64,000 nt of DNA from Actinoallomurus spadix. GTDB lineage: Bacteria; Actinomycetota; Actinomycetes; Streptosporangiales; Streptosporangiaceae. The stretch covers positions 1-64,000 of the forward strand of contig NZ_JAMXMX010000002.1 of assembly GCF_024055725.1 (NCBI RefSeq). The letters run 5' to 3'. Below the pieces are notes generated by a model that searched no databases, was not told the origin of the DNA, and was given only the letters and a program-made list of their open reading frames with translations. A program made the translations under genes and the position numbers. The first letter of the stretch is position 1. Each line of letters opens with the position of its first letter. This document shows, in pieces, positions 1 through 9,234 of this stretch.

Positions 1-157
1 CGCGCCCGCGCTGGTCAGTGTGGGGGACCGGGGGGGGGGGCGCCGCGGGCGCCGCCCGCCCTTCCGGCGTGAATGAAGGGCACGGCACCATGACCGAGCG
101 GAGCGAGGGCATCATCAGGCACAGCACCTTGGTCATGGGGCCGACGAAGGAGGTCCG

Positions 158-1705
158 ATGACCGACGACGCGATTCTGCGGATGAGCGGGATCACCAAGA
201 CGTTCCCCGGCGTCAAGGCGCTGCAGGACGTGAACCTGGTGGTGCGGCGCGGCGAGATCCACGCGATCTGCGGTGAGAACGGCGCGGGCAAGTCCACCTT
301 GATGAAGGTGCTGTCCGGGGTCTACCCCCACGGCTCATACCAGGGCGACATCCACTTCGACGGCGAGCTCTGCCGCTTCTCCGGCATCCGCGACAGTGAG
401 AAGCACGGCATCGTCATCATCCACCAGGAGCTGGCGCTCAGCCCGTACCTGTCGATCGCCGAGAACATCTTCCTCGGTAACGAGCGGGTCCACCGCGGCC
501 TCATCGACTGGAACAAGACGAACGCCGACGCCGCCGACCTGCTCGCCCGCGTCGGCCTGGACGAGAACCCCGTCACGCCGGCGATGGACCTCGGCGTCGG
601 CAAGCAGCAGCTCGTGGAGATCGCCAAGGCGCTGTCCAAGGACGTGAAGCTGCTGATCCTGGACGAGCCGACGGCGGCCCTGAACGACGCGGACTCCGCG
701 CACCTGCTCGACCTGCTGCGCGGCCTGCGCGACGAGGGCATCACCTGCGTGATCATCAGCCACAAGCTCAACGAGATCAAGGCGATCGCGGACTCGACGA
801 CCATCCTGCGCGACGGCCGCACGATCGAGACCCTCGACATGGAGAAGGACCTCGTCACTGAGGACCGCATCATCTCCGGCATGGTCGGCCGCGACCTCGA
901 GCACCGCTACCCCGAGCACGAGTCGAACGTCGGCGAGGAGGTGCTGCGGATCGAGGACTGGACCGTGCGCAGCCCGACGCAGCACGAGCGTCTCGTCGTC
1001 TCCGGCGCCAACCTCACGCTGCGGCGCGGCGAGATCGTCGGCCTGGCCGGCCTGATGGGCGCCGGCCGTACGGAGCTGGCGATGAGCGTGTTCGGCCGCA
1101 GCTACGGCGTCGGAATCACCGGCCGCATCTACAAGGACGGCAAGGAGATCCGCGTCAAGTCGGTCCGCGACGCCATCCGGAACGGCATCGCGTACGCCAC
1201 CGAGGACCGCAAGCGGTACGGCCTGAACCTCATCGACGACATCAAGCGCAACGTCTCGACGGCGGGGCTGCGCAAGCTCGCCAGGCGCGGCTGGGTCAAC
1301 GAGAACGAAGAGGCCCACGTCGCCGAGCGCTACCGCAAGAGCATGAACATCAAGGCGCCGACCGTCGCCGCGGTCACCGGGAAGCTGTCCGGTGGCAACC
1401 AGCAGAAGGTCGTGCTGTCCAAGTGGATGTTCACCGATCCGGACGTGCTGATCCTCGACGAGCCCACCCGTGGCATCGACGTCGGCGCGAAGTACGAGAT
1501 CTACTCGATCATCAATGAGATGGCCGACCAGGGCAAGGCCGTGCTGGTCATCTCCTCGGAGCTGCCCGAGCTGCTCGGCATCTGCGACCGCATCTACGCG
1601 ATGTCGGCCGGGCGCATCACCGGTGAGGTCTCCCGCGAGGAGGCCACGCCGGAGCGGCTGATGCAGTACATGACCCGTTACGACGAGGAGCAGGTAGTTT
1701 CATGA
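158..1705 (+). CDS. mmsA: Multiple-monosaccharide ABC transporter, ATP-binding protein
   Basis: A 515-residue sugar ABC ATPase with two tandem nucleotide-binding domains, as in the XylG/MmsA (GguA) family; it drives uptake of aldoses through the MmsB permease. The first domain shows Walker [10 protein letters not shown] near residue 40 and Walker [12 protein letters not shown]. The second has a degenerate P-loop (GLMGAGRTE), a strong signature [10 protein letters not shown] and [12 protein letters not shown]; this asymmetry is normal for the family. The start is fixed by a perfect Shine-Dalgarno AAGGAGGT at 147-154. The stop overlaps the permease start by 4 nt (ATGA), so the two are translationally coupled. 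The sugar-binding protein is expected to the left, outside the window. A LacI regulator and galT downstream suggest galactose or a related sugar, which is inference. Confidence 0.93.
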   Translation: MTDDAILRMSGITKTFPGVKALQDVNLVVRRGEIHAICGENGAGKSTLMKVLSGVYPHGSYQGDIHFDGELCRFSGIRDSEKHGIVIIHQELALSPYLSIAENIFLGNERVHRGLIDWNKTNADAADLLARVGLDENPVTPAMDLGVGKQQLVEIAKALSKDVKLLILDEPTAALNDADSAHLLDLLRGLRDEGITCVIISHKLNEIKAIADSTTILRDGRTIETLDMEKDLVTEDRIISGMVGRDLEHRYPEHESNVGEEVLRIEDWTVRSPTQHERLVVSGANLTLRRGEIVGLAGLMGAGRTELAMSVFGRSYGVGITGRIYKDGKEIRVKSVRDAIRNGIAYATEDRKRYGLNLIDDIKRNVSTAGLRKLARRGWVNENEEAHVAERYRKSMNIKAPTVAAVTGKLSGGNQQKVVLSKWMFTDPDVLILDEPTRGIDVGAKYEIYSIINEMADQGKAVLVISSELPELLGICDRIYAMSAGRITGEVSREEATPERLMQYMTRYDEEQVVS

Positions 1706-2946
1706 GCAGCGTGGCACCGGCCCGCTCGGACCAGGGCGAGGCGCCGGCTCCGTCCCGGGGCGTGGCCGACCGGATTTTCTCCCTCAATCTGCGGCAGAAC
1801 GGCATCTATGTCGCGTTCGCGCTGATCGTCGCGCTGTTCGCGATCCTCACGCACGGGGACCTGCTCTCGCCCGAGAACATGTCCAACGTCCTCGTGCAGA
1901 ACTCCTACATCCTGATCCTGGCGATCGGGATGATCCTCATCATCATCGCCGGGCACATCGACCTGTCCGTCGGCTCGGTCGTCGCGGCCTGCGGCGCGAT
2001 CTCCGCGGTGCTGATGGTGAACCACCACATGGCCTGGCCACTCGCCGTCGTGCTCACCCTCATCGCGGGCGCGATCATCGGCGCGTGGCAGGGCTACTGG
2101 ATCGCCTACTTCGAGATCCCCGCGTTCATCGTGACGCTGGCCGGCATGCTCGTCTTCCGCGCCCTCACCCTCACCGTCCTGGGCAACCAGGGCATCGGCC
2201 CGTTCCCCGACCAGGTGCGGACCCTCGCCAACGGCTTCCTGCCCGGCTACTTCGGCAACGTGGGCCTCGGCGCGCTCGGCGGCGCGGACCTGTTCACGCT
2301 GCTCGTCGGCGTGATCGCCGTCGTGGGCATCGTCGGCACCCAGTGGCGCGCCCGGCAGGGCCGCGCCGGCTACGGCCAGAAGGTCGAGGCGCTGCCGCTG
2401 TTCATCGTGAAGATGGCCCTCGCCGCCCTCGTCGTGATGTTCATCGTCATCCAGCTCGCCCGGTTCAAGAACCTGCCGGTCGTGCTCGTCGTCCTGACCG
2501 TCCTCGTCCTGGCCTACACCCTCGTCACCACCCGCGCGGTCTTCGGCCGGCACATCTACGCCATCGGCGGCAACCTGCAGGCCGCCCGGCTGTCCGGCAT
2601 CAAGACCAAGTCCGTGGTGTTCTGGCTGTTCGTCAACATGGGCGTGCTGGCCGCGCTGGCCGGCATCATCTTCGCCGGACGGCTCAACCAGGCCGGCCCG
2701 ACCGCGGGCACCAACTTCGAGCTCGACTCGATCGCGGCGGCGTTCATCGGCGGCGCGGCGGTGCAGGGCGGCGTCGGCAAGGTGGTCGGCGCGATCACCG
2801 GTGGTCTCATCATGGCCGTGATCAACAACGGCATGTCGCTGCTCGGCGCGCCGAGCGAGCGGGTCATGCTGATCAAGGGCCTGGTGCTGCTGGCCGCCGT
2901 CGCGTTCGACATCTGGACCAAGCGCCGCGCCGGCGCCTCCCGGTAA
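1702..2946 (+). CDS. mmsB: Multiple-monosaccharide ABC transporter, permease
   Basis: A 414-residue integral membrane permease of the RbsC/XylH superfamily (BPD_transp_2). The length and the insertion between about residues 210 and 260, which carries two extra hydrophobic stretches, match the MmsB/GguB branch rather than the shorter RbsC type. About ten hydrophobic segments can be read, beginning around residue 30. The coupling region [10 protein letters not shown] near residue 285 is the expected contact loop with the ATPase. The start codon overlaps the ATPase stop (ATGA). The following LacI gene begins 34 nt after the stop, so transport and regulation may be partly co-transcribed. Confidence 0.92.
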   Translation: MSSVAPARSDQGEAPAPSRGVADRIFSLNLRQNGIYVAFALIVALFAILTHGDLLSPENMSNVLVQNSYILILAIGMILIIIAGHIDLSVGSVVAACGAISAVLMVNHHMAWPLAVVLTLIAGAIIGAWQGYWIAYFEIPAFIVTLAGMLVFRALTLTVLGNQGIGPFPDQVRTLANGFLPGYFGNVGLGALGGADLFTLLVGVIAVVGIVGTQWRARQGRAGYGQKVEALPLFIVKMALAALVVMFIVIQLARFKNLPVVLVVLTVLVLAYTLVTTRAVFGRHIYAIGGNLQAARLSGIKTKSVVFWLFVNMGVLAALAGIIFAGRLNQAGPTAGTNFELDSIAAAFIGGAAVQGGVGKVVGAITGGLIMAVINNGMSLLGAPSERVMLIKGLVLLAAVAFDIWTKRRAGASR

Positions 2947-2980
2947 CGGCCGGGACGCCACCGAAAAATAGGATCGATCC

Positions 2981-4018
2981 ATGACCGCAGACCCCGGGGA
3001 CCGGGGCGACGCGCGGGTCACCACCCGCCCCGGCCTCCGGGATGTGGCCAGGCTCGCCGGGGTGTCGCACCAGACCGTGTCCCGGGTCTTCCAAGATCAC
3101 CCGAGGGTGAGCTCGGAGACCCGGGCCAAGGTCCTGGCCGCGGCCGCCCAACTGGACTTCCGGCCCAACGCCTTCGCCCGCGCCCTGGCCACCGGCCGGT
3201 CGCGCACACTCGGCGTGGTCAGCTTCGACGCGACCCTCTTCGGGCCGGCGTCGATGATCAGCGAGATCGAGCGCTGCGCCCGGGAGGCCGACTACTTCAC
3301 CAGCGTCATCGCGCTGCAGTCGGCCAGCCAGCGCTCCATCTCCGCGGCGGCCGAGCGGCTGCGCGGGCAGGGCGTCGACGGGCTCATCGTGATCCCCGGG
3401 CACGTGCCGCTGACGCAGACGACGAAGCACCTGCCGTCCGACCTGCCCGTCGTCGTGATGGAGAGCGAGACGGTCATCCCCTCCGTCGGGGTCGACCAGT
3501 ACACCGGGCCGAAGGCCGCGACGCGCTACCTCCTCGACCTCGGCCACCGGACCGTGCACCACCTGCCCGGCCCGATGTCGTGGCTGGAGGCCCGCGAACG
3601 CGCCCGGGGCTGGCACGACGCGCTGACCGAGGCGGGCGCGCCGGTGCCGCCGACCATCCCCGGCGACTGGAGCGCCGGATCGGGGTACGACCGGGGGCTG
3701 GCGCTCGCCGCCGACCCGGACGTCACGGCGGTGTTCGCCGCCAACGACCAGACCGCCCTCGGCCTGCTGCGCGCCCTCCACGAGGCGGGCCGCCGGGTGC
3801 CGGACGACGTCAGCGTCATCGGTTTCGACGACATCCCCGAGGCGGCATACTTCATTCCGCCGCTCACGACGATCCGGCAGGACTTCGCCGCCGTCGGCCG
3901 ATCCAGCGTGAACCTGCTGCTGGAGCAGATCGACACCGGGCGCCGCAGCGACAAGAAGATAATCATCTCGACCGAGTTGGTCAGCCGCAGCAGTGCCGGG
4001 CGGCCCCCGGCGCAGTAG
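2981..4018 (+). CDS. LacI-family transcriptional regulator
   Basis: A 345-residue LacI/GalR repressor. The N-terminal helix-turn-helix is plain at residues 12-60 (LRDVARLAGVSHQTVSRV, then the hinge RPNAFARALATGRSRTLGVV). The rest is a periplasmic-binding-protein-like effector domain with the usual VFAANDQTALGLLRAL and VSVIGFDDIPEA motifs. It sits directly after the sugar transporter and before galT, so it probably controls this sugar locus by binding the transported sugar or a metabolite. A -10-like TAGGAT lies at 2969-2974, only 6 nt before the ATG, and no Shine-Dalgarno is visible, so a leaderless mRNA is likely. Confidence 0.93.
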   Translation: MTADPGDRGDARVTTRPGLRDVARLAGVSHQTVSRVFQDHPRVSSETRAKVLAAAAQLDFRPNAFARALATGRSRTLGVVSFDATLFGPASMISEIERCAREADYFTSVIALQSASQRSISAAAERLRGQGVDGLIVIPGHVPLTQTTKHLPSDLPVVVMESETVIPSVGVDQYTGPKAATRYLLDLGHRTVHHLPGPMSWLEARERARGWHDALTEAGAPVPPTIPGDWSAGSGYDRGLALAADPDVTAVFAANDQTALGLLRALHEAGRRVPDDVSVIGFDDIPEAAYFIPPLTTIRQDFAAVGRSSVNLLLEQIDTGRRSDKKIIISTELVSRSSAGRPPAQ

Positions 4019-4052
4019 CCCCGTGCCCGGTTCGTTCCCTGAGAGGAAGACG

Positions 4053-5102
4053 ATGTCCGCCCACGCCGTCACCGCGTCCGCCGCTCGTACGTCCGTGCGG
4101 CTCGCGGACGGACGAGAGATCATCTACTTCGACGACATGCCCGGGCTGGACCGTTCCGCGCCCGACCGGCGGGACCTGCCGCCGTACGCGCCCGCCGCCG
4201 AACTCCGCTACGACGTGCTGCAGGGCGAGGAGGTCCTCGTCGCCGCGCACCGGCAGAACCGCACCTACCAGCCCGCCCCGGGCGAGTGCCCGCTCTGCCC
4301 GTCCCACGGCGAGCACCTCAGCGAGATCCCGGCCGACGACTACCACGTCGTGTCGTTCGAGAACCGCTTCCCCTCGCTCGGCGGCCCGGCCGGTGGGCGC
4401 TGCGAGGTGCTGTGCTTCACCAGCGACCACGACGGGTCCTTCGCCACGCTCCCGCCCGAGCGGCTGGCCACCGTCGGCCGCGCTTGGGCCGACCGCACCG
4501 CGGACCTCGGCGCCCGCGCCGACGTGGAGTACGTCTTCGTCTTCGAGAACCGCGGCGCCGCCATCGGCGCGACCCTGCCGCACCCGCACGGCCAGATCTA
4601 CGCCTTCCCGTACATCCCGCCGGTCCCGCGCCGCATGCTGGCCGCCGCCGAGCGGCACCGCGCCGAGCACGGCACCTGCCTGCTGTGCGACGTCGTCGCC
4701 CGCGAGGCCACCGGGCCGCGCGTCGTCGCCGAGACCGACGGCTTCCTCGCGTACGTGCCGGAGGCCGCCCGCTGGCCGTACGAGGTGTACGTCGCCCCGC
4801 GCGCGTGCGTGCCCGACCTGCCCGCTTTGGAGGCCGCGCGGCGCGACGAGCTGATGGGCCTGTACGCCGACGTCCTGCGTCGCTTCGACGCCCTGTACGA
4901 CCACGCGACGCCGTACATGGCCTGCTGGTACCAGGCCCCGGCGCGCGCCGGGCGCGACGCCGCCCACCTGTGCGCCCGGATCTACACGCCGCAGCGCACC
5001 GCCGACAAGCTCAAGTTCCTGGCGACGAGCGAGACCGGCGGCGGCGCGTACATCAACGACGTCCTCCCGGAGACCGCCGCCGCCCGCCTCCGCGAGCTGT
5101 AG
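4053..5102 (+). CDS. galT: Galactose-1-phosphate uridylyltransferase
   Basis: GalT of the Leloir pathway: it exchanges UDP between UDP-glucose and galactose-1-phosphate in the cytoplasm. I start it at the internal ATG at 4053, preceded by GAGAGGAAG, rather than at 3993 inside the LacI gene. This gives 349 residues, typical for the family. The active-site motif HPHGQ is at residues 177-181, with His179 as the expected uridylylated nucleophile. A CPLC pair (Cys79, Cys82) is the likely zinc site. The gene follows the LacI regulator in the same direction and is the only enzyme of the transporter cluster in the window, supporting galactose as a substrate. galK and galE are not here. Confidence 0.93.
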   Translation: MSAHAVTASAARTSVRLADGREIIYFDDMPGLDRSAPDRRDLPPYAPAAELRYDVLQGEEVLVAAHRQNRTYQPAPGECPLCPSHGEHLSEIPADDYHVVSFENRFPSLGGPAGGRCEVLCFTSDHDGSFATLPPERLATVGRAWADRTADLGARADVEYVFVFENRGAAIGATLPHPHGQIYAFPYIPPVPRRMLAAAERHRAEHGTCLLCDVVAREATGPRVVAETDGFLAYVPEAARWPYEVYVAPRACVPDLPALEAARRDELMGLYADVLRRFDALYDHATPYMACWYQAPARAGRDAAHLCARIYTPQRTADKLKFLATSETGGGAYINDVLPETAAARLREL

Positions 5103-5108
5103 GGGCGA

Positions 5109-6308
5109 TCACCCGGTCGCGTTCTTCCGGAGCTCGCGGAAGAATGCCCGGATGTCGGCGACCAGGAGCTCCGGCTGCTCCAGCGCCGCGAAGTGCCCGC
5201 CCCGGTCGTACTCCGTCCACCGCACGATGGTGTTCGTGCGGTCCGCGATGTGCCGGAGCGGGACGAAGTTGTCCCGGGGGAAGACGGCCAGCGCGGTGGG
5301 CGCCGTCGACGGCTCGGGGGGTTCGCCCCAGTAGGCGGCGTGCGCGCGTTCGTAGTAGATGCGGCCCGACGAGCCGGCCGTGCCGGTCAGCCAGTAGAGC
5401 ATCACGTTGGTCAGCATCCGGTCGCGGTCGACGGCGTCCTCCGGGCGGTCCGTGGAGTCGGTCCACTCCTTGAACTTCTCCGCGATCCAGGCCAGCTGGC
5501 CCACCGGCGAGTCGGTCAGGCCGTACGCCAGGGTCTGGGGCCGGGTGGACTGCAGGTCGGCGTAGCCCTGCCGCTCGCCGGCCCACGCCTTGAGGCGTTC
5601 CCAGGAGGCCAGCGTGCGCTCGCGCTCCTCCGGGGGCAGCGCCGCGAGCTCGTCCGCGCCGGGTTCCTCGGCCTGGAAGGAGTTCGGCAGCAGGTTCAGA
5701 TGGACGCCGATGACCCGGTCGGGCAGGGTACGGCCGAGCTCGCGGGAGATGACGGCGCCCCAGTCACCGCCCTGGACTCCGTACCGCGCGTATCCGAGAC
5801 GCGCCATCAGCTCCGCGAACGCCGCGGCCACGCGCTTGAACTCCCAGCCCGGCTCCGTCGTCGGCCCGGACAGGCCGAACCCGGGGATGCTCGGGAGCAC
5901 CAGGTGGAACGCGTCGGCCGGGTCGCCGCCGTGCGCGCGGGGGTCGGTGAGCGGGCCGGCCACGTCGATGAACTCGACGATCGAGCCGGGCCAGCCGTGC
6001 GTCATGAGCAGCGGGGTCGCGTCCGGTTCGGGCGAGCGGACATGGGCGAGGTGGAGGTTCGCGCCGTCGATCGTGGTGGTGTACTGCGGCCATCGGTTGA
6101 GTTCGGCCTCGGCGGCCCGCCAGTCGTACTCGTGCCGCCAGTAGTGCGCGAGTTCCCTGAGGTAGTCGCGCGGGACACCGTACGACCAGCCCACTCCCGG
6201 CAGCTCGTCGGGCCAGCGGGTGCGGTCGAGACGCTGGTGGAGGTCGTCCAGCTCCCGCTGGGGGATGTCGATGCGGAACGGGTGGATGCCCTCGTCGGCT
6301 GCCGTCAT
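5109..6308 (-). CDS. Epoxide hydrolase (EHN-domain, alpha/beta hydrolase)
   Basis: A 399-residue epoxide hydrolase related to microsomal epoxide hydrolase, which opens epoxides to diols through an ester intermediate. The N-terminal EHN domain covers about residues 8-115. The oxyanion-hole motif HGWPG is at 104-108, the nucleophile is Asp182 in GGDWG, and the base His372 is in [10 protein letters not shown]. Tyrosines near IYYERAH fit the lid role. No signal peptide is visible. It converges on galT with 6 nt between the stops. Its physiological substrate cannot be told from context. Confidence 0.9.
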   Translation of the reverse strand: MTAADEGIHPFRIDIPQRELDDLHQRLDRTRWPDELPGVGWSYGVPRDYLRELAHYWRHEYDWRAAEAELNRWPQYTTTIDGANLHLAHVRSPEPDATPLLMTHGWPGSIVEFIDVAGPLTDPRAHGGDPADAFHLVLPSIPGFGLSGPTTEPGWEFKRVAAAFAELMARLGYARYGVQGGDWGAVISRELGRTLPDRVIGVHLNLLPNSFQAEEPGADELAALPPEERERTLASWERLKAWAGERQGYADLQSTRPQTLAYGLTDSPVGQLAWIAEKFKEWTDSTDRPEDAVDRDRMLTNVMLYWLTGTAGSSGRIYYERAHAAYWGEPPEPSTAPTALAVFPRDNFVPLRHIADRTNTIVRWTEYDRGGHFAALEQPELLVADIRAFFRELRKNATG

Positions 6309-6350
6309 TCAGCGGATCGTACGCCCGGGTTCGCCGTAGGCTGTACCGAT

Positions 6351-7481
6351 ATGTACCGTCGGGTCGCCCTGCTGCCGGTCACCACGCTGCGGCTCGCCGG
6401 CCGGCACCTGGTGCCGCTGACGCTGTGGTTCAGCGTCGGCTATCTGGCCCGGTACGTCCTCACCTGGGCGGGCGTGACGGTCGGTCACGGCTCCCACGAG
6501 TCGCTCCGCCGGGTCGCGGCGACCCTGGTCTTCACCGCGCTGGTCACCGTCACGCTCGCCACCGTCATCGCGATGCTGAGCGTGCTCCGCCGCCCGGAGG
6601 ACGAATCGCTCACCGGCGCGATCTGCCGGGCGCTGTTCCCATTCGTCGTCATCTACCTGGCGTGGGGGATGTACAAGGACGACGTCCGCGCGTTCCTGCG
6701 CGCCGACATCGAGCGGAACCTCTACAGCACCGCGCACGGCTCGGTCGCGGGCCGGGCGCTTTTCAACAACCTGTGGATGGCGCTGGCCGCCGTGGCGATC
6801 GCCTGGGTGCTCAAGCTCCTGCTCGAACCGCGCCGGGAGCATCGCGTGGCCGGTCCGGCGCTCGCCTACTGCGAGACGGCGTTCAACCTCTTCGCGGTGA
6901 CCTCGGTCTTCCTGCTCGCCGGCAGGGCGACCGGCTGGGTGACGACCCGGCGGATCTGGCCGGCGTCGATCGACCTGAGCGGCCCGATGCCCGACTACGG
7001 GCTCGGCGCGGTCACGCTCCCGCTCGTGTGGCTGGCGATGGCGGCGGTCGCCTGCGGCGTCGGGTTCCAGGTCGACGATCCCACGGCGGCGCTCGAAGGC
7101 ACCCGGCTGCACCGGTTCGCCGAGAAGGGCGACCGCAGCAAGGTCCTCGTCGCGGTGACGGCCGACTCACGGGAACGCTGGGTGCCGCTCGTTCACGCGA
7201 TCCGCCTCATCCTCCGGGCGGGGGCGCCCGCCCTGGGCCTGTTCTGCCTCTGCTACGCCGCCGCCGACGCCGCGGCGGCGTACGGCTTCCGCGGCGCGCT
7301 GCACCTCATCGGCGCCGGTCACGACCCGGCGGCGTGGCGGCCGATCCTCGTGCCGCTGGAGTTCGCCCGCGAACTGGTGCGGACCGTGCTGCACGTCGCG
7401 TTGCTCGCGGCGGCCGTCGGGCTCGCGTCCGAGGTCAGCGGCGAAACCGCAGCACCGGAACCGGACCCGGTGCCTGCTTGA
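6351..7481 (+). CDS. Membrane protein of unknown function
   Basis: A 376-residue protein with roughly seven to eight hydrophobic segments, for example around residues 22-40, 62-82, 95-110, 150-165, 185-205, 228-245 and 290-310. No family was recognised. The start at 6351 was chosen because translation upstream is antisense to the epoxide hydrolase and because TAGGCT lies at 6337-6342, 8 nt before the ATG with no Shine-Dalgarno. That is the layout of a leaderless actinobacterial transcript. It is divergent from the epoxide hydrolase, and its last 47 nt overlap the end of the convergent gene at 7435. A cytoplasmic stretch after residue 240 (EGTRLHRFAEKGDRSKVLVA) separates two membrane blocks. 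Confidence 0.7.
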   Translation: MYRRVALLPVTTLRLAGRHLVPLTLWFSVGYLARYVLTWAGVTVGHGSHESLRRVAATLVFTALVTVTLATVIAMLSVLRRPEDESLTGAICRALFPFVVIYLAWGMYKDDVRAFLRADIERNLYSTAHGSVAGRALFNNLWMALAAVAIAWVLKLLLEPRREHRVAGPALAYCETAFNLFAVTSVFLLAGRATGWVTTRRIWPASIDLSGPMPDYGLGAVTLPLVWLAMAAVACGVGFQVDDPTAALEGTRLHRFAEKGDRSKVLVAVTADSRERWVPLVHAIRLILRAGAPALGLFCLCYAAADAAAAYGFRGALHLIGAGHDPAAWRPILVPLEFARELVRTVLHVALLAAAVGLASEVSGETAAPEPDPVPA

Positions 7482-7932
7482 GCGGGGCGTACCGCACGAC
7501 GGGGAAGACCCGGTCCGCGACGTCCGCCGGGACCACGCCGCTCGCCGCTATCGTCACGGGACGCCCGACCTGCCCGAGGTCGTTGAGCGGGTCGCTCTCG
7601 AGCTGCCAGCGCCGCCCTCGTTCGTCGCGGACCTCGAACAGGTCCTCGAGCGTGGACGTGCCGTCCTTGTCCAGGGCGGTCATCCGCAGCCGCAGGCGGA
7701 CCCCGGTGCCCGTACGCCGCAGGTCCAGCAGCCGCCAGGAGGCGTGGTTCAGCACCGCGCCGCCACCGGCCGGCACCGTCGTCACCGCCTCGTGGTAGCG
7801 ATGCCGGTCGTAGTAGCCGAGCTGCCGCCACAACGGCAGGCCCACCGCGACCGGCAGGACGACCGCGAGCGCGACGGCGGTCCAGGGGTTCCGGCGCCCG
7901 GCCCCGGGCTCTTCGCGCGTCTCCGCGCTCAT
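7435..7932 (-). CDS. Membrane-anchored protein of unknown function, third gene of operon
   Basis: A 165-residue protein with one N-terminal membrane anchor (about residues 18-35) and an extracytoplasmic domain rich in beta strands. The start was placed at the ATG overlapping the preceding stop (ATGA), giving translational coupling. It is the last of three consecutive genes with the same architecture: short N-terminus, one membrane segment, then a strand-rich domain with a conserved run about how a residue set is described by charge-alternating strands. No family was recognised; a DUF4352-like or Ig-like fold is possible but is only an impression. Its 3' end overlaps the convergent membrane-protein gene by 47 nt. 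Confidence 0.6.
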   Translation of the reverse strand: MSAETREEPGAGRRNPWTAVALAVVLPVAVGLPLWRQLGYYDRHRYHEAVTTVPAGGGAVLNHASWRLLDLRRTGTGVRLRLRMTALDKDGTSTLEDLFEVRDERGRRWQLESDPLNDLGQVGRPVTIAASGVVPADVADRVFPVVRYAPLKQAPGPVPVLRFRR

Positions 7933-8549
7933 GTGGTCGTCCCCGGGATCGTCGCGCGTTCGGGTGCGCCCGCGACCAGCCGCCGCGCCCCGGCCTCCGT
8001 GAGACCCAGCGGGATGTCGGCCTCCGCGGTCAGCTCGAAGCCGAACGCCGGGAAGTCCTTCGGCGGGTCCTTCTCGTTGGCGGGACGGTCGGAGACGACG
8101 AACGTGGCGCCCGCCAGCTCCGACGGCGGCACCTCGAAGACGTACGCGCCACGCGTCCAGACGCTCGGCGCGAGCGTCGTCATCTCGAACGGATCGCCGT
8201 CGTTCGCGATGATGTTCTTGACGCTGTCGCGGTAGACGTTCCCGTCGCGGGTGCGCAGCAGCGCGGTGCTCAGGATCAGCGGCGCCCGCCGGCTCATCGC
8301 GGACACGGTGACGATGAGGAAGACGCCGTCGGGCCGGACCAACTCGTCTCCGTCGGGTGTCGCGGACCGGGCCGCCGTGACCCGGTCGACGCGCACGACG
8401 AACCCGCCCGCGCGGACCGGGGCGCCGACGCGCCCCTCGGTGGCCAGCGGGGCGTACCGGTGGTCGTAGTCGTCCGGCGTCCTGCCCGCTACCCACCACG
8501 CGGCGGTCAGCAGCGCGAGCCCGGTCAGCGCGGCGACGAACCGCCTCAC
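7929..8549 (-). CDS. Membrane-anchored protein of unknown function, second gene of operon
   Basis: A 206-residue protein starting at a GTG that overlaps the previous stop (GTGA) and has GGGAGGA just upstream, so an upstream ATG at 8678 was rejected. Residues 4-22 form a hydrophobic anchor (VAALTGLALLTAAWWVAG). The exported part contains GGFVVRVDRVTAAR followed by FLIVTVSAMSRRAP. This strand pattern resembles the preceding gene (GRYVVRVTDAVLVHR, then TLLTVSLQVTSKD), so the two are probably diverged paralogues. Function unknown; the domain resembles the DUF4352/Ig-like extracellular beta-sandwich type only in outline. Confidence 0.65.
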   Translation of the reverse strand: MRRFVAALTGLALLTAAWWVAGRTPDDYDHRYAPLATEGRVGAPVRAGGFVVRVDRVTAARSATPDGDELVRPDGVFLIVTVSAMSRRAPLILSTALLRTRDGNVYRDSVKNIIANDGDPFEMTTLAPSVWTRGAYVFEVPPSELAGATFVVSDRPANEKDPPKDFPAFGFELTAEADIPLGLTEAGARRLVAGAPERATIPGTTT

Positions 8550-9121
8550 CCGTCCTCCCGGCGCAGCGTCAGCGGAACGGCGACCTCGCCCGGCTCCTTC
8601 GACTTCGAGCCGACCGGTTTGCGCGACACCCACACCATGTGGCCGTAGAAGAAGTCCTCCCGGTGGTCGTAACGCCACATCTCCAGGCGGGCGTGGAACC
8701 CCGGCGGGACGACGCTGCCGCGCGGCATGCCGTACGTCAGCGTCACCGTGATCGGCACGCGCGGCGGGAGCATGTTCGTGTCCGCGCCCTGGCTCGTCCC
8801 CTGGGCCATGAGCGCCTTGAGCGCGGGACCGCCGGCGGACGCCAGGGAGATCGCGTTGGCGGTGAAGTCGGCCAGGAGGACGGACTTGTGATCCTTGCTG
8901 GTCACCTGCAGGCTCACCGTGAGCAGGGTGGAGTCGTCCCTCCGCCGGTGGACCAGCACGGCGTCGGTCACGCGGACGACGTAACGGCCGAGGTCGACGG
9001 GCGCGCCCGGCGGGCGGGTCCGCGGCCGGGCCGCGGCCCGCAGGCCGCCGGTCGCCCAGACGGCCGCGAGCAGGCCGAGCACCACCACCACGGAGACGCT
9101 CAGCAGCAGTCGGCGCGCCAT
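8546..9121 (-). CDS. Membrane-anchored protein of unknown function, first gene of operon
   Basis: A 191-residue protein with an N-terminal anchor at residues 4-23 (RLLLSVSVVVVLGLLAAVWA) and an extracytoplasmic domain. The ATG at 9121 is preceded by GGGAGAGGG, and this Shine-Dalgarno is the 3' arm of a perfect 11-bp stem (separate entry). The downstream gene starts inside its stop codon (GTGA). Three such genes in a row (9121 to 7435) with overlapping ends suggest a surface complex or a duplicated family. No catalytic motif or cysteine pair was found. Confidence 0.65.
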   Translation of the reverse strand: MARRLLLSVSVVVVLGLLAAVWATGGLRAAARPRTRPPGAPVDLGRYVVRVTDAVLVHRRRDDSTLLTVSLQVTSKDHKSVLLADFTANAISLASAGGPALKALMAQGTSQGADTNMLPPRVPITVTLTYGMPRGSVVPPGFHARLEMWRYDHREDFFYGHMVWVSRKPVGSKSKEPGEVAVPLTLRREDG

Positions 9122-9122
9122 G

Positions 9123-9154
9123 CCCTCTCCCGGATCTTCGGACCCGGGAGAGGG
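9123..9154 (-). promoter_or_regulatory. Stem-loop burying the Shine-Dalgarno of the gene at 9121
   Basis: On the minus strand CCCTCTCCCGG, a 10-nt loop, and CCGGGAGAGGG form a perfect 11-bp stem that ends one base before the ATG at 9121. The only Shine-Dalgarno of that gene (GGGAGAGGG) is inside the stem. It could hold translation off until the hairpin opens, or act as an attenuator; which one is inference. Confidence 0.55.
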
Positions 9155-9234
9155 TAGCGCACGGCGCGCCGATCCATCAGGCGCATGATCGGCTCGATCC
9201 GCAGGCGGGCCCTGCAGGGGGCGTTCGGAGGGGC

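Noticed and set aside
90-161. A 23-codon open frame ending in an ATGA overlap with mmsA
   Set aside because: Its last codons are only the translated Shine-Dalgarno region of mmsA; no ribosome site of its own and no conserved leader-peptide feature.
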